In this document: piece after piece, positions 33,998 through 41,143 of the stretch
Numbering within the stretch: the stretch's first letter is position 1
Layout of the letters: each line of letters begins with the position of its first letter
Source of the DNA: CAZVJA01 sp964626885
GTDB taxonomy: Bacteria > Planctomycetota > Planctomycetia > Planctomycetales > Planctomycetaceae
DNA length: 57,041 bases
NCBI GenBank assembly: GCA_964626885.1
Contig: CAZVJA010000007.1
Span: 1 to 57,041 of the forward strand
Direction of reading: 5' to 3'
The notes under the pieces: generated by a model
Database searches by the model: none
Seen by the model: only the letters and a program-made list of their open reading frames with translations
Told to the model about the DNA's origin: nothing
Made by a program: the position numbers and the translations under genes

Positions 33998-35245
33998 ATG
34001 TCTTTGCGACTGCTGACGAATACCGTAATTCTGTTGCTGTTTGTCGCGAGGATCTTCACGGCACAGCAGGCGTTCGCGATCGCTGGAACCGATCAGGTCG
34101 CATCGCCCGGAAAGCCGGTCACGCTGGAAGAGGCGGCGCAATACCTGTGGCCGGTGGGTGTGCTGGAATTCATCAACGATCCGGCACGGACGACCGGCTG
34201 GAATTCCTGGTTCAGCGGAACTTCCAGCCACGTGAATAACTATTTGTACCGGGTGAAATCAACCGCAGACGCGAACAGGCTGATCGCCAAGTTCGCTCAG
34301 ATAAGTGTGCCGAAGCAGCAACTCGTTCTTGCTTTCGGTATGGGACCGACGTCCGTCGGAATTGGCCAAGTTGTGCCGGAAGATGGTGAGAATGGCGCGA
34401 TGTTCGACATCGGGAGTCAAAAGAAGCTCGATGATTGGTTTTATCAACAAGCCTCGAATCGCGGCATAAACACAATCACAAAACAGCCCCCGCAGGTCCA
34501 GCCTCCCACGCTCCATCTGTATGTTCACAATCGGGCGATTGACCTCACGAAACTGGAAATTCCACCCTGGGTCGAAGTTTCTGCGGCGTATGAACCTCCT
34601 GTGGGTTATGTCGAACGCTTACGGTCAAGCGGGCTTCCGGACGATCGATTCGTCCCGGAACTCGCGGCCACCCGAGCGACTGTCGGCAAAATTATGGCAT
34701 CACGGACTCCACGTAAGAAATCAGAGGGAGAAACTGCGGACAAACGGAATTCTTTGCGACATGCCATCCAGGCTTTCAATCAGATGGCGGCGGACGACCT
34801 CATCGGTTGTGAGCAGTCGCCGTTGACCGAGTTGGAGGTGGTGGCCGCCATTCGCATGTGGCAGCGCGAGAAAGAGTCTCCGGTGACCGATGAATTGTTA
34901 CAAGCTTTCAAACGCATCGCGGAAACGGTTGAACTCCCAGAAGGAGCGGAATTCGAGGTTCTCCGCGAGATTGACCCCGGACAGGAGTTCGTATTCGTCG
35001 GTTGGTGGGTGCGGATTCAGTTGCCGAAATCCGACGGAGGATCGTACAGCTTTCCCATTCGCAGTCGGGTCATGCGATCGGTCTCGATCGAGCAAAAGCT
35101 CGAGGAAGTCGGGCTATCGCTCGACAAATGGCCGCGCGAGCTCCCGGCGGGACGGTGGAGGCTCGACGAGTACCATCAGGAATTGAAACGTCGCGTGGAC
35201 ATGATGCAGAAGAAAATTACCGATCCCCCGACCGTTACAAAATAA
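33998..35245 (+). CDS. Exported protein of unknown function
   Basis: A 415-residue protein with a signal peptide (1-about 27, ending QQAFA). The rest is mixed helix/strand with no domain I recognise; motifs include EEAAQYLWPVGVLEF, VLAFGMGPTSVGIGQV and, near the end, WRLDEYHQELKRRVDMM. The ATG at 33998 has GGGAG (33986-33990) seven bases upstream. The reading frame is open back to 33713, but that extension overlaps the preceding gene and is not protein-like. It lies 82 bases after the small coiled-coil gene and may belong to the sigma/VWA operon. Confidence 0.75.
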   Translation: MSLRLLTNTVILLLFVARIFTAQQAFAIAGTDQVASPGKPVTLEEAAQYLWPVGVLEFINDPARTTGWNSWFSGTSSHVNNYLYRVKSTADANRLIAKFAQISVPKQQLVLAFGMGPTSVGIGQVVPEDGENGAMFDIGSQKKLDDWFYQQASNRGINTITKQPPQVQPPTLHLYVHNRAIDLTKLEIPPWVEVSAAYEPPVGYVERLRSSGLPDDRFVPELAATRATVGKIMASRTPRKKSEGETADKRNSLRHAIQAFNQMAADDLIGCEQSPLTELEVVAAIRMWQREKESPVTDELLQAFKRIAETVELPEGAEFEVLREIDPGQEFVFVGWWVRIQLPKSDGGSYSFPIRSRVMRSVSIEQKLEEVGLSLDKWPRELPAGRWRLDEYHQELKRRVDMMQKKITDPPTVTK

Positions 35246-35301
35246 CGGCAGCCACTGGTCGACGCTGGTTGTACCAAGCTTTGCACTCTCGTCTCGCGGA
35301 A

Positions 35302-36393
35302 TCAATTGCGTGTATAGACCAGTGTGAAACTTGCTGTGTAGTCGCTTTTTTCTCGGTGGTCGTTCGGCTGCGAGTTGTATTCGTGCCGCAGTCCGAGCTT
35401 CAGCGACCAGTGCTTAGATTCATCGATGCCGATGAGCAGGCCATACGTACTCACAAACCGGAAGACCTGTATGTCTTCCGTGCTGGGGTAAATTGACGTC
35501 GTGTGCTCGAAGCTTGTCCGATCGAATAACGGCCAGAGCACTTCGATTTCGCCGAACAAATCAGGCGTCGTGCGGCTTCGGAACGGGCCGTAAAACCGCT
35601 CATGAGTCACGCCGGGACCAATACGCGTGATGAGCCGCCGTGTCGGCTCTTTGTAAAATCGATAGCCCAAACCGGTTGAAAGCGATCCGCGATAAGAGAG
35701 GTTCTCGAATTCGTCATACTCGTTTTTGGATGTAGCAAACCAGACCCAGCGTTCTTCGGTTTGCTTGTTGAAATCAATCGTGCCGTTTACAAACCAGCGA
35801 TTACTTGTCGGATCGCCGTTCTTCGTACTCAGCTGACCGCCGGATTCTATCTGCGCGAAACGATGCTCCGATTTCTTTTCGAACTTGAGGCCCATGCTCA
35901 AGAAGTCCTCGTCGGTGTTGCCGCGCAAGACGCGTCCTCCGACTTCGAACCGCTTGGTCCAGCTGTCGCCATATTTGAACACGTCGTCGACGCGAGCCCC
36001 GAAACGGCCGAACGCTGACTCATAACGACCTGGGCTAGCCGGGCTCAGAATCGGGGAGACCCCTGTCGCCGCATTCGGAATCGCGGTCTCCCCGGGGGCA
36101 GGTGGAATATCAGGTAGTGCCGGTTCGTAACCAAGGAGGGCCGCAACGGAAATGTCGAATTCGGGAGCCGGGTATTCGATACGGTCTATCTCCTCGAAAG
36201 GAAACCAGAAGCGCTCTCCATCACGAGTTTGCCAGCGGAGCAGACCTGACTCTATCCCAAGGCTGCTCCCTTCCAGCGCGCGGCCGTCGCGCAAGAACAG
36301 TGTCTCGTCCCCGCCCCGGGATTGATTCGGGAAGAGAATCGACAGCAGCACTGTAAGCGCCAGAAATGGAATGGTTTGCGCGATAGACCGCAT
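35302..36393 (-). CDS. DUF481 outer-membrane beta-barrel protein
   Basis: A 363-residue protein with a signal peptide (about 1-27), a short N-terminal domain (LFLRDGRALEGSSLGI, to about residue 75) and a C-terminal DUF481 barrel from about 130. The barrel shows alternating strands such as KRFEVGGRVLRGNTDEDF, EERWVWFATSKNEYDEF, LSTGLGYRFY and the final strand SDYTASFTLVYTR. DUF481 proteins (YdiY-like) lie in the outer membrane and have been linked to salt or osmotic response in enterobacteria. It converges on the preceding gene with 56 bases between stops. Confidence 0.87.
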   Translation of the reverse strand: MRSIAQTIPFLALTVLLSILFPNQSRGGDETLFLRDGRALEGSSLGIESGLLRWQTRDGERFWFPFEEIDRIEYPAPEFDISVAALLGYEPALPDIPPAPGETAIPNAATGVSPILSPASPGRYESAFGRFGARVDDVFKYGDSWTKRFEVGGRVLRGNTDEDFLSMGLKFEKKSEHRFAQIESGGQLSTKNGDPTSNRWFVNGTIDFNKQTEERWVWFATSKNEYDEFENLSYRGSLSTGLGYRFYKEPTRRLITRIGPGVTHERFYGPFRSRTTPDLFGEIEVLWPLFDRTSFEHTTSIYPSTEDIQVFRFVSTYGLLIGIDESKHWSLKLGLRHEYNSQPNDHREKSDYTASFTLVYTRN

Positions 36394-36606
36394 GCCCGAT
36401 CAAACAGATTTGTCGGCTGGAAATGTATGGAAGGATCGAGTCGCCATCGTCTCCGATGCACGACCTCCCCCTCCCCGTCAGGTGGGAGCGGGATTCTAGT
36501 GCCAGCCCCGTTTTCCAGCAATCCGTTCATGACAGCCATTGCGGCATCGTTTCCCATTCAGGTTCCTGCCCCCAAATCTACGGAGTAGCCGGTCGCCAAT
36601 GTCCAT

Positions 36607-36624
36607 CAGTTCGGGCAGTTCGGG
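36607..36624. repeat. Two tandem CAGTTCGGG nonamers
   Basis: CAGTTCGGG is perfectly repeated at 36607-36615 and 36616-36624 and continues imperfectly as TATTTTTGG. The 9-base period and TTCnG core resemble the repeat at 27138-27155. Confidence 0.5.
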
Positions 36625-36831
36625 TATTTTTGGTATTCGAGGCTGACCGTTGATGCATGATTTGAATGAGGTCGAGCAGCGGAATTTCCGCAATCCGATC
36701 ATGTTGATTCAACAGTAGTTATGCGCCACGATGCAGGGTGCCGATCCTTGAGAGTGACCTTGTCCCCTCGGTGCGATTGAACGGCAGATGCTCAATTGAG
36801 GTCCAGAATCTTCATGACCGATAAGGTTTGC

Positions 36832-36860
36832 TTGAGACCGCGGAGTTTATGTCATACAAT
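36832..36860 (+). promoter_or_regulatory. Sigma-70 promoter of the ferredoxin gene
   Basis: TTGAGA (36832-36837), 17 bases, TACAAT (36855-36860). Each hexamer matches the consensus at five of six positions. Transcription would start near 36867, about 34 bases before the ATG at 36901. Confidence 0.65.
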
Positions 36861-36900
36861 TCTGATGCGCAGGGACTTACGTCAGTAAACAGGTGAGAAA

Positions 36901-37296
36901 ATGGCCAAGTCGGGAAAACGGAAGAAGCTCCCCAAGGAAGTCGCGGTCATCAATGCCGACAACTGTACCGGCTGCGAATCCTGCCTAGAGGTCTGTCCGG
37001 TTGATTGCATTGTCAAGGTTCCCGGTGAGACGTTCGGTCCGTTACAGTCCTGGTGCGAAATTGACGTCGAGCGTTGTGTCGGGTGCGAGGTTTGCGTTCA
37101 TGTCCCGACGAAGAAGAGCGATCCGTACGAACTGACGGTTTGCCCTTGGGACGCGATCGAAATGGTTCCCACGGTACTCGTCGGACAGTATGTTGCCACG
37201 AAGGGTGGACCGCCGGATTATCTGCGGGAAAATTGGGAACGAGTCGTCGAGCCGGCGATTCACATGGCGGAACTGGCTGCCGAGCAGGCCTCGTAA
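36901..37296 (+). CDS. Dicluster 4Fe-4S ferredoxin
   Basis: A 131-residue electron carrier with two cysteine motifs. The first is canonical (C22xxC25xxC28xxxC32-P). The second is C59xxC62xxC65 and then C81-P, so 15 residues rather than three separate the third and fourth Cys. A C-terminal helical tail (about 95-131) is typical of seven- or eight-iron ferredoxins. GGTGAG lies just upstream of the ATG. The next gene, a 2-hydroxyacid dehydrogenase, starts 15 bases after the stop, so the two are probably co-transcribed. The redox partner is unknown. Confidence 0.88.
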   Translation: MAKSGKRKKLPKEVAVINADNCTGCESCLEVCPVDCIVKVPGETFGPLQSWCEIDVERCVGCEVCVHVPTKKSDPYELTVCPWDAIEMVPTVLVGQYVATKGGPPDYLRENWERVVEPAIHMAELAAEQAS

Positions 37297-37311
37297 CAGG
37301 GCGATTCACCC

Positions 37312-38280
37312 GTGACGGCCCGGGTTCTTATCACCGACCGTGCTTGGCCCGATTGCGATCTGGAACGGGCGATTCTCGCTGAGATCGGTGCCGAAATCGT
37401 CGAACCTCCCGGCACCGACGAACAAGCTCTCATCGAAGCGGCCCATGAAGTCGATGCCATCGGCACTTGCTGGGCGCGCGTGACGAGCACGGTCATCGAA
37501 TCCGCTCCGAAGCTGCGCGTCGTCGCCCGCTTCGGGATTGGGCTCGATAACATTGCCGTCGAGACCGCAACCCGCCGTCGCATTCCGGTAACTTATGTGC
37601 CCGATTACTGCGTCGTGGAAGTCTCGGACCACGTTATGGCGCTCCTCATGGCAGCCGCGCGGAAGGTCGCATTCTTTCATCACCGCACAAAGCAAGGGGA
37701 GTACAACCTTCGGGCCGGCCTCCCGCTGCGTCGCATTGCCGGTAAGACACTGGGGCTCGTCGGACTTGGAAGGATCGGCCAGGCGATTGTCCCCAAAGCC
37801 CGCGCGTTCGGTCTGAGAATTGTGGCGCATAACGCAACGGGAGAAGACCACGGCACCGGCTGCGAAATGGTGTCTCTTACGGAGTTGCTGCAACAAAGCG
37901 ATTTCGTCTCGTTGAATCTCCCCGTGACCAATCGCACGCGCGGTATGATTGGACCGGCGGAACTCGCTCGGATGAAGCCAACCGCATGGCTGATCAATAC
38001 CTCGCGCGGCGCGCTGATCGACCACAACGCGTTATGGAATGCCCTGCAGCAAGATCGCCTGGGAGGTGCCGCTTTGGACGTTTTCGATCCCGAGCCCCCC
38101 GATCTGTCGCATCCCCTTTTCCAGGACGAACGGGTTATCGTCACGCCGCACGCCGCCTTCATGTCGGAAGAATCTCTGGTGGAATTGCGGACTCGAGCGG
38201 CCCGGCAAATCGCCGATGTGCTACAGGGGATTAAGCCCGAGCAGATCGTGAATCCGGAAATATACGCCGATCCGGAATAA
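37312..38280 (+). CDS. CtBP-type D-isomer 2-hydroxyacid dehydrogenase
   Basis: A 322-residue NAD-dependent dehydrogenase that should interconvert a 2-hydroxyacid and a 2-ketoacid. The nucleotide loop GLGRIG is at 151-156 and the catalytic triad is R232 (NTSRG), E261 (DPEPP) and H280 (VTPHAAF). The pattern is closest to C-terminal-binding-protein-like dehydrogenases. The GTG start at 37312 lies 15 bases after the ferredoxin stop. It is distinct from serA, which is also in the window at 44195. The substrate cannot be assigned. Confidence 0.88.
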   Translation: MTARVLITDRAWPDCDLERAILAEIGAEIVEPPGTDEQALIEAAHEVDAIGTCWARVTSTVIESAPKLRVVARFGIGLDNIAVETATRRRIPVTYVPDYCVVEVSDHVMALLMAAARKVAFFHHRTKQGEYNLRAGLPLRRIAGKTLGLVGLGRIGQAIVPKARAFGLRIVAHNATGEDHGTGCEMVSLTELLQQSDFVSLNLPVTNRTRGMIGPAELARMKPTAWLINTSRGALIDHNALWNALQQDRLGGAALDVFDPEPPDLSHPLFQDERVIVTPHAAFMSEESLVELRTRAARQIADVLQGIKPEQIVNPEIYADPE

Positions 38281-38475
38281 CCGCTACGTTCCACCCCCGG
38301 CTCTGCCTCCGGGTACGCGACCTCGCGGACGCTTCGGAGATCCTGAGCTACGATAGTATGTTGCGAATTCACGACATGGATTCCCCTCGGCCAATTGGCC
38401 TGGGTCGAGCAACGCATGCGATCCGGATCGAATCGTCCGAACCGATACCACACACAGCGACAGTGATACCGCGAC

Positions 38476-39480
38476 ATGCAGGAGCAACTCGCTACCCTCG
38501 AATCTCAGCTGCAGGATAAAGAGCAGCTCATCGCCGCGTTGACGGAGCGGCTGGAACAGGCTGCCGAGCAGCTTGACCGCCTGAAACGCAACGGCGCCGA
38601 CCGCGCGCTGCGCACCGGTGGTGGCTTTCCACCGGAACTGATCGAGGAGCAGAAAGAGCTTGTCGAGGAACTGCAACGCGCTGTGCAGCAGTGGGAAGAC
38701 ATGCAGCCCGGCGTGCTGCTTGGACGGATCGAGATGCAACTCGGCGAGCTTCGCGACCTCGTATCAGGACAAGGATCTACACTCCTTTCCGGCTCAGAGC
38801 GAGGCGGCTACAGCGATCGCAGCACAAGTTCCAGCCGTAACGGAGAACGGGAAAAAAGGACTGAGAAAACCGAATCGAAGGCTTCCGGAAGTGGTTCCAG
38901 CGCCTACGAAGCGCTCAAGGCCGGTCTGCTCGCCAATGACCTGGCAGTTGAGGAAACTTCGGAAGAAGCGGAAAACGAGTCGCAAAGCAGCACGCCTGCC
39001 GCATCGCTACCAGTCCCGACCGGTCCGGAGTATGAGGAATCGCCATTGGACGATCCTCCGCCCGCGATCGATTTGGAGCACGCGTCGGCCGAAGAGCTTC
39101 GCAAAGCGGTCGAAGAGCGAGACACTTACATCATGTATGTGCTCGGTCGTCTGCGGAATGCGGAATCGAGACATCACGTGCCGAACAACTGGAAAGTGCT
39201 CGAGACCATGCCGGAAGCATTGCAAACCCGGCTCGATGTTCTCGAGAAACAGCTGCAACAAACACTCCGCACCGCCGAAGTCGAGCTCTCGCTGCACCGC
39301 GCCAAGCTGGGACGCGAAGAAGCCCGGCTCCGTCTGCTCGATGAGCAAGTGCAAAAGAAGTTGCAACGCGCGGGTATCTCTGAAGAACAGGCGGCCCATC
39401 CGGAGTCCAAAGCAGAGCGCGATAGCAGCCCATCGAGCCGCTGGCTCCGCATGATTGGTCGGCACAAAGAGCAGCAGTAA
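38476..39480 (+). CDS. Coiled-coil protein of unknown function
   Basis: A 334-residue soluble protein without signal peptide. A long coiled coil spans about 1-75 (LESQLQDKEQLIAALTERLE), a disordered Ser/Glu-rich middle follows (about 95-205), and a second helical part at about 205-310 contains EELRKAVEERDTYIMYVLGRLR and further heptads, ending in a basic Arg/Lys tail. I do not recognise a family; a structural or scaffold role is possible. The gap after the dehydrogenase is 195 bases. No Shine-Dalgarno is clear. Confidence 0.7.
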   Translation: MQEQLATLESQLQDKEQLIAALTERLEQAAEQLDRLKRNGADRALRTGGGFPPELIEEQKELVEELQRAVQQWEDMQPGVLLGRIEMQLGELRDLVSGQGSTLLSGSERGGYSDRSTSSSRNGEREKRTEKTESKASGSGSSAYEALKAGLLANDLAVEETSEEAENESQSSTPAASLPVPTGPEYEESPLDDPPPAIDLEHASAEELRKAVEERDTYIMYVLGRLRNAESRHHVPNNWKVLETMPEALQTRLDVLEKQLQQTLRTAEVELSLHRAKLGREEARLRLLDEQVQKKLQRAGISEEQAAHPESKAERDSSPSSRWLRMIGRHKEQQ

Positions 39481-39827
39481 TCCTGGCAGATTATTGCGAG
39501 TCGTCAGGCTTTTGACACCGGACTTCAGGAGTCAACGACCACTTGTCTCCATCCTCCGGTTAACGCTACCCACTTGCTCTCGTCTCTCGTCATAATTCAT
39601 TGTGACAAAGTCGCCAAATCCGCACACGGCCTCGCGAAACACGCTTCAAGATCGAGCAATCGAATCTGATCGGCCTCGACCGAGAACAACTCGAGGAAGC
39701 AGGTCAACAACTCCACTCAGACGATGATCAAGACGAATTCTCCACTGCGGCGAGAGCGTCAGATACAACAAATTTCCCATACGGTGCCTGGAGTTACGAC
39801 CAAATACCGTTTCCCTCGGTAAGTGGT

Positions 39828-39836
39828 TGGTATAAT
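39828..39836 (+). promoter_or_regulatory. Extended -10 promoter of the riboswitch transcript
   Basis: TGGTATAAT (39828-39836) is a perfect -10 hexamer with the extended TGn element. There is no good -35, which is normal for extended -10 promoters. The start near 39843 falls directly at the 5' edge of the aptamer. Confidence 0.7.
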
Positions 39837-39844
39837 GACGCCCA

Positions 39845-39980
39845 TGTCGCCTAATTCCGCGGAACACGCGGGAACGGGGGAACCAATTGAGCCGGTACTT
39901 CGGCTCACGGGGCGCAGATTCGCCGCGGCGAATCAGGGCACTTTCAAGCCCTAGCCCGTCAGCTAACCTCGTCGGCGTGT
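39845..39980 (+). ncRNA. c-di-AMP riboswitch (ydaO/yuaA aptamer)
   Basis: The sequence follows the ydaO/yuaA aptamer in order. It starts with GCCTAATTCCG (39849-39859), then GGGGGAACCA (39876-39885), a stem-loop around GAGCCGGTACTTCGGCTC, GGGGCGCA, the hairpin GATTCGC/GCGAATC (39917-39934), AGGGC/GCCCT (39934-39952), and the highly conserved CCGTCAGCTAACCTCG (39956-39971), closing with GGCG against the 5' CGCC (P1). These are the same blocks, in the same order, as in the crystallised Thermoanaerobacter aptamer. In characterised cases the ligand is c-di-AMP and binding turns the gene off. It controls the membrane protein at 40160. Confidence 0.92.
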
Positions 39981-39997
39981 CGGGACGCGTGATCCCG
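39981..39997 (+). other. Hairpin directly after the aptamer
   Basis: CGGGA (39981-39985) pairs with TCCCG (39993-39997). It lies directly after P1 and may belong to the expression platform. No U-tract follows. Confidence 0.4.
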
Positions 39998-40031
39998 GCG
40001 ATTTGAAAGGGCATTCCTGTCTATGGGGAGT

Positions 40032-40054
40032 TGTTCGCGCTCCTGTCGCGAACA
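40032..40054 (+). other. Strong hairpin in the riboswitch leader
   Basis: TGTTCGCG (40032-40039) pairs perfectly with CGCGAACA (40047-40054) over a 7-base loop. It lies between the aptamer and the start codon. No U-rich tail follows, so it is not a classical terminator but could be part of the switching structure. Confidence 0.45.
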
Positions 40055-40117
40055 GTGTTCATCTCGATCTCCCGCGCCTAGACGAAGAGCCCAACGGCCC
40101 TATTTTGTGTGACGCTC

Positions 40118-40151
40118 CATCCGGTGCAAATCGGATGTCGAGCACCGGAGG
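40118..40151 (+). promoter_or_regulatory. Alternative hairpins that can mask the Shine-Dalgarno
   Basis: Hairpin A pairs CATCCG (40118-40123) with CGGATG (40132-40137). Hairpin B pairs CCGGTGC (40121-40127) with GCACCGG (40142-40148). They share 40121-40123, so only one can form. B covers the first two bases of the Shine-Dalgarno GGAGG (40147-40151), eight bases before the ATG at 40160. This looks like a translational expression platform. Confidence 0.55.
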
Positions 40152-40159
40152 CTCGTATC

Positions 40160-41029
40160 ATGTTGCTCGCGTATTCCTTGACGAACGTTCTACATATTGT
40201 TGGCGAAGAGTTGAGCGGCCGCGGCGCGGTCGCCGTAATCGCAATGACGTCCGGTGCATTGCTGACCTGGATGCTCGAACGCTGGAAACGGCGCCGGGAA
40301 CGTCACAACATTCTGCGCGGCGATGCTCGCGACACGGTTGTAATCGAGCATCACCTTGTCACAGCTAAAGCGCTTCACGCCGCGGACGGGACGGGGGCCA
40401 AACAGGTTCCCGCCACTCTGCGGATTCGTTCGCTGGGGCAGGCTGAGTTAAGCCGCGTGATTCCCAACGGCCATTTGGCGGAAACTCTATTGCAGCGTGC
40501 AAAGCACATTACGCCGATCGACACGCTGATATCGATGGAGGGGGCCGAAGGTTCGTATCTGCTCGAGACGCTGAGCAACTTCGTCTGCAATCATGTGGGG
40601 AATAGCACGTTCGAGCATGACCTGTATGTGCTGGCTCCTTGTTGTGAACCGGCCGGGCTGGCGGTGCATCAGCCGATCACGATCTTATTGATCTCGATCA
40701 GGGATCTCGCTCTGTTTACAACGTGGCCTGCCTGTCGTGACATTCAAGTTGAGCACGGGTCCGACGGTATGCGCGTACTCACGCTCCTGGAACTGGCACG
40801 TCGGTTCCAAGCCGAGAAAATTAAATTCTCTGACCTGACGAAAGCCGGCGAATCGACACGGCACGCCGAAACGATGTATATCCTCGATCTCGGGCTGGAC
40901 AAGCGATCGGCCGCGGTCCCGCTGAAGGATGTTCCATGGGAACGCTTCCGTGACGCGCTGCATCAGTGGAAGGTCCCACAACAACCTGTCGGACCGACAT
41001 CGGTGGAAACAACGCCGCTGTCGGTTTGA
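40160..41029 (+). CDS. Membrane protein of unknown function under riboswitch control
   Basis: A 289-residue protein with one hydrophobic segment at about 20-37 (AVAVIAMTSGALLTWML) followed by a very basic stretch (ERWKRRRERHN), so the bulk is probably cytoplasmic. The soluble part (about 45-270) has alternating strands and helices with no domain I recognise; it includes EHDLYVLAPCCEPAGLAVHQ and TILLISIRDLALF. The ATG at 40160 is chosen for GGAGG eight bases upstream; the frame extends to a GTG at 40109 inside the leader. It is the gene directly behind the c-di-AMP riboswitch, whose usual targets are potassium, osmolyte and cell-wall genes. Confidence 0.75.
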   Translation: MLLAYSLTNVLHIVGEELSGRGAVAVIAMTSGALLTWMLERWKRRRERHNILRGDARDTVVIEHHLVTAKALHAADGTGAKQVPATLRIRSLGQAELSRVIPNGHLAETLLQRAKHITPIDTLISMEGAEGSYLLETLSNFVCNHVGNSTFEHDLYVLAPCCEPAGLAVHQPITILLISIRDLALFTTWPACRDIQVEHGSDGMRVLTLLELARRFQAEKIKFSDLTKAGESTRHAETMYILDLGLDKRSAAVPLKDVPWERFRDALHQWKVPQQPVGPTSVETTPLSV

Positions 41030-41080
41030 GAGACGCAAGCGCTTCCGTGGTGGCGGTTCCCTCTCTCACGCTCAAACCGA
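41021..41080. terminator. Long inverted repeat at a convergent gene end
   Basis: TCGGTTTGAG (41021-41030) is perfectly complementary to CTCAAACCGA (41071-41080), with a 40-base loop that itself contains a palindrome AAGCGCTT (41037-41044). The 5' arm includes the stop codon of the riboswitch-controlled gene. It lies in the gap before the convergent BNR gene and may stabilise the transcript end. Confidence 0.45.
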
Positions 41081-41143
41081 ACGTGTAGCCGTGCATCGCC
41101 ACCGATTCGAATTGGTACTAGGACTCACCGACGTACGATTCGT

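Larger units (their letters stand above)
36394..36900. other. Divergent intergenic region
   Basis: A 507-base gap between the DUF481 gene (minus) and the ferredoxin gene (plus). It holds the promoter at 36832-36860 and tandem nonamers at 36607-36624; I see no gene. Confidence 0.6.
39481..40159 (+). other. Riboswitch-containing leader region
   Basis: A 679-base gap. Its first part (39481-39800) shows no gene. It then holds an extended -10 promoter (39828-39836), a c-di-AMP aptamer (39845-39980), and several hairpins down to the ribosome site of the membrane protein that starts at 40160. Confidence 0.85.

Noticed and set aside
40109..40159. GTG start for the riboswitch-controlled gene
   Set aside because: It lies inside the predicted switching hairpins and lacks a ribosome site, whereas 40160 has GGAGG at eight bases.
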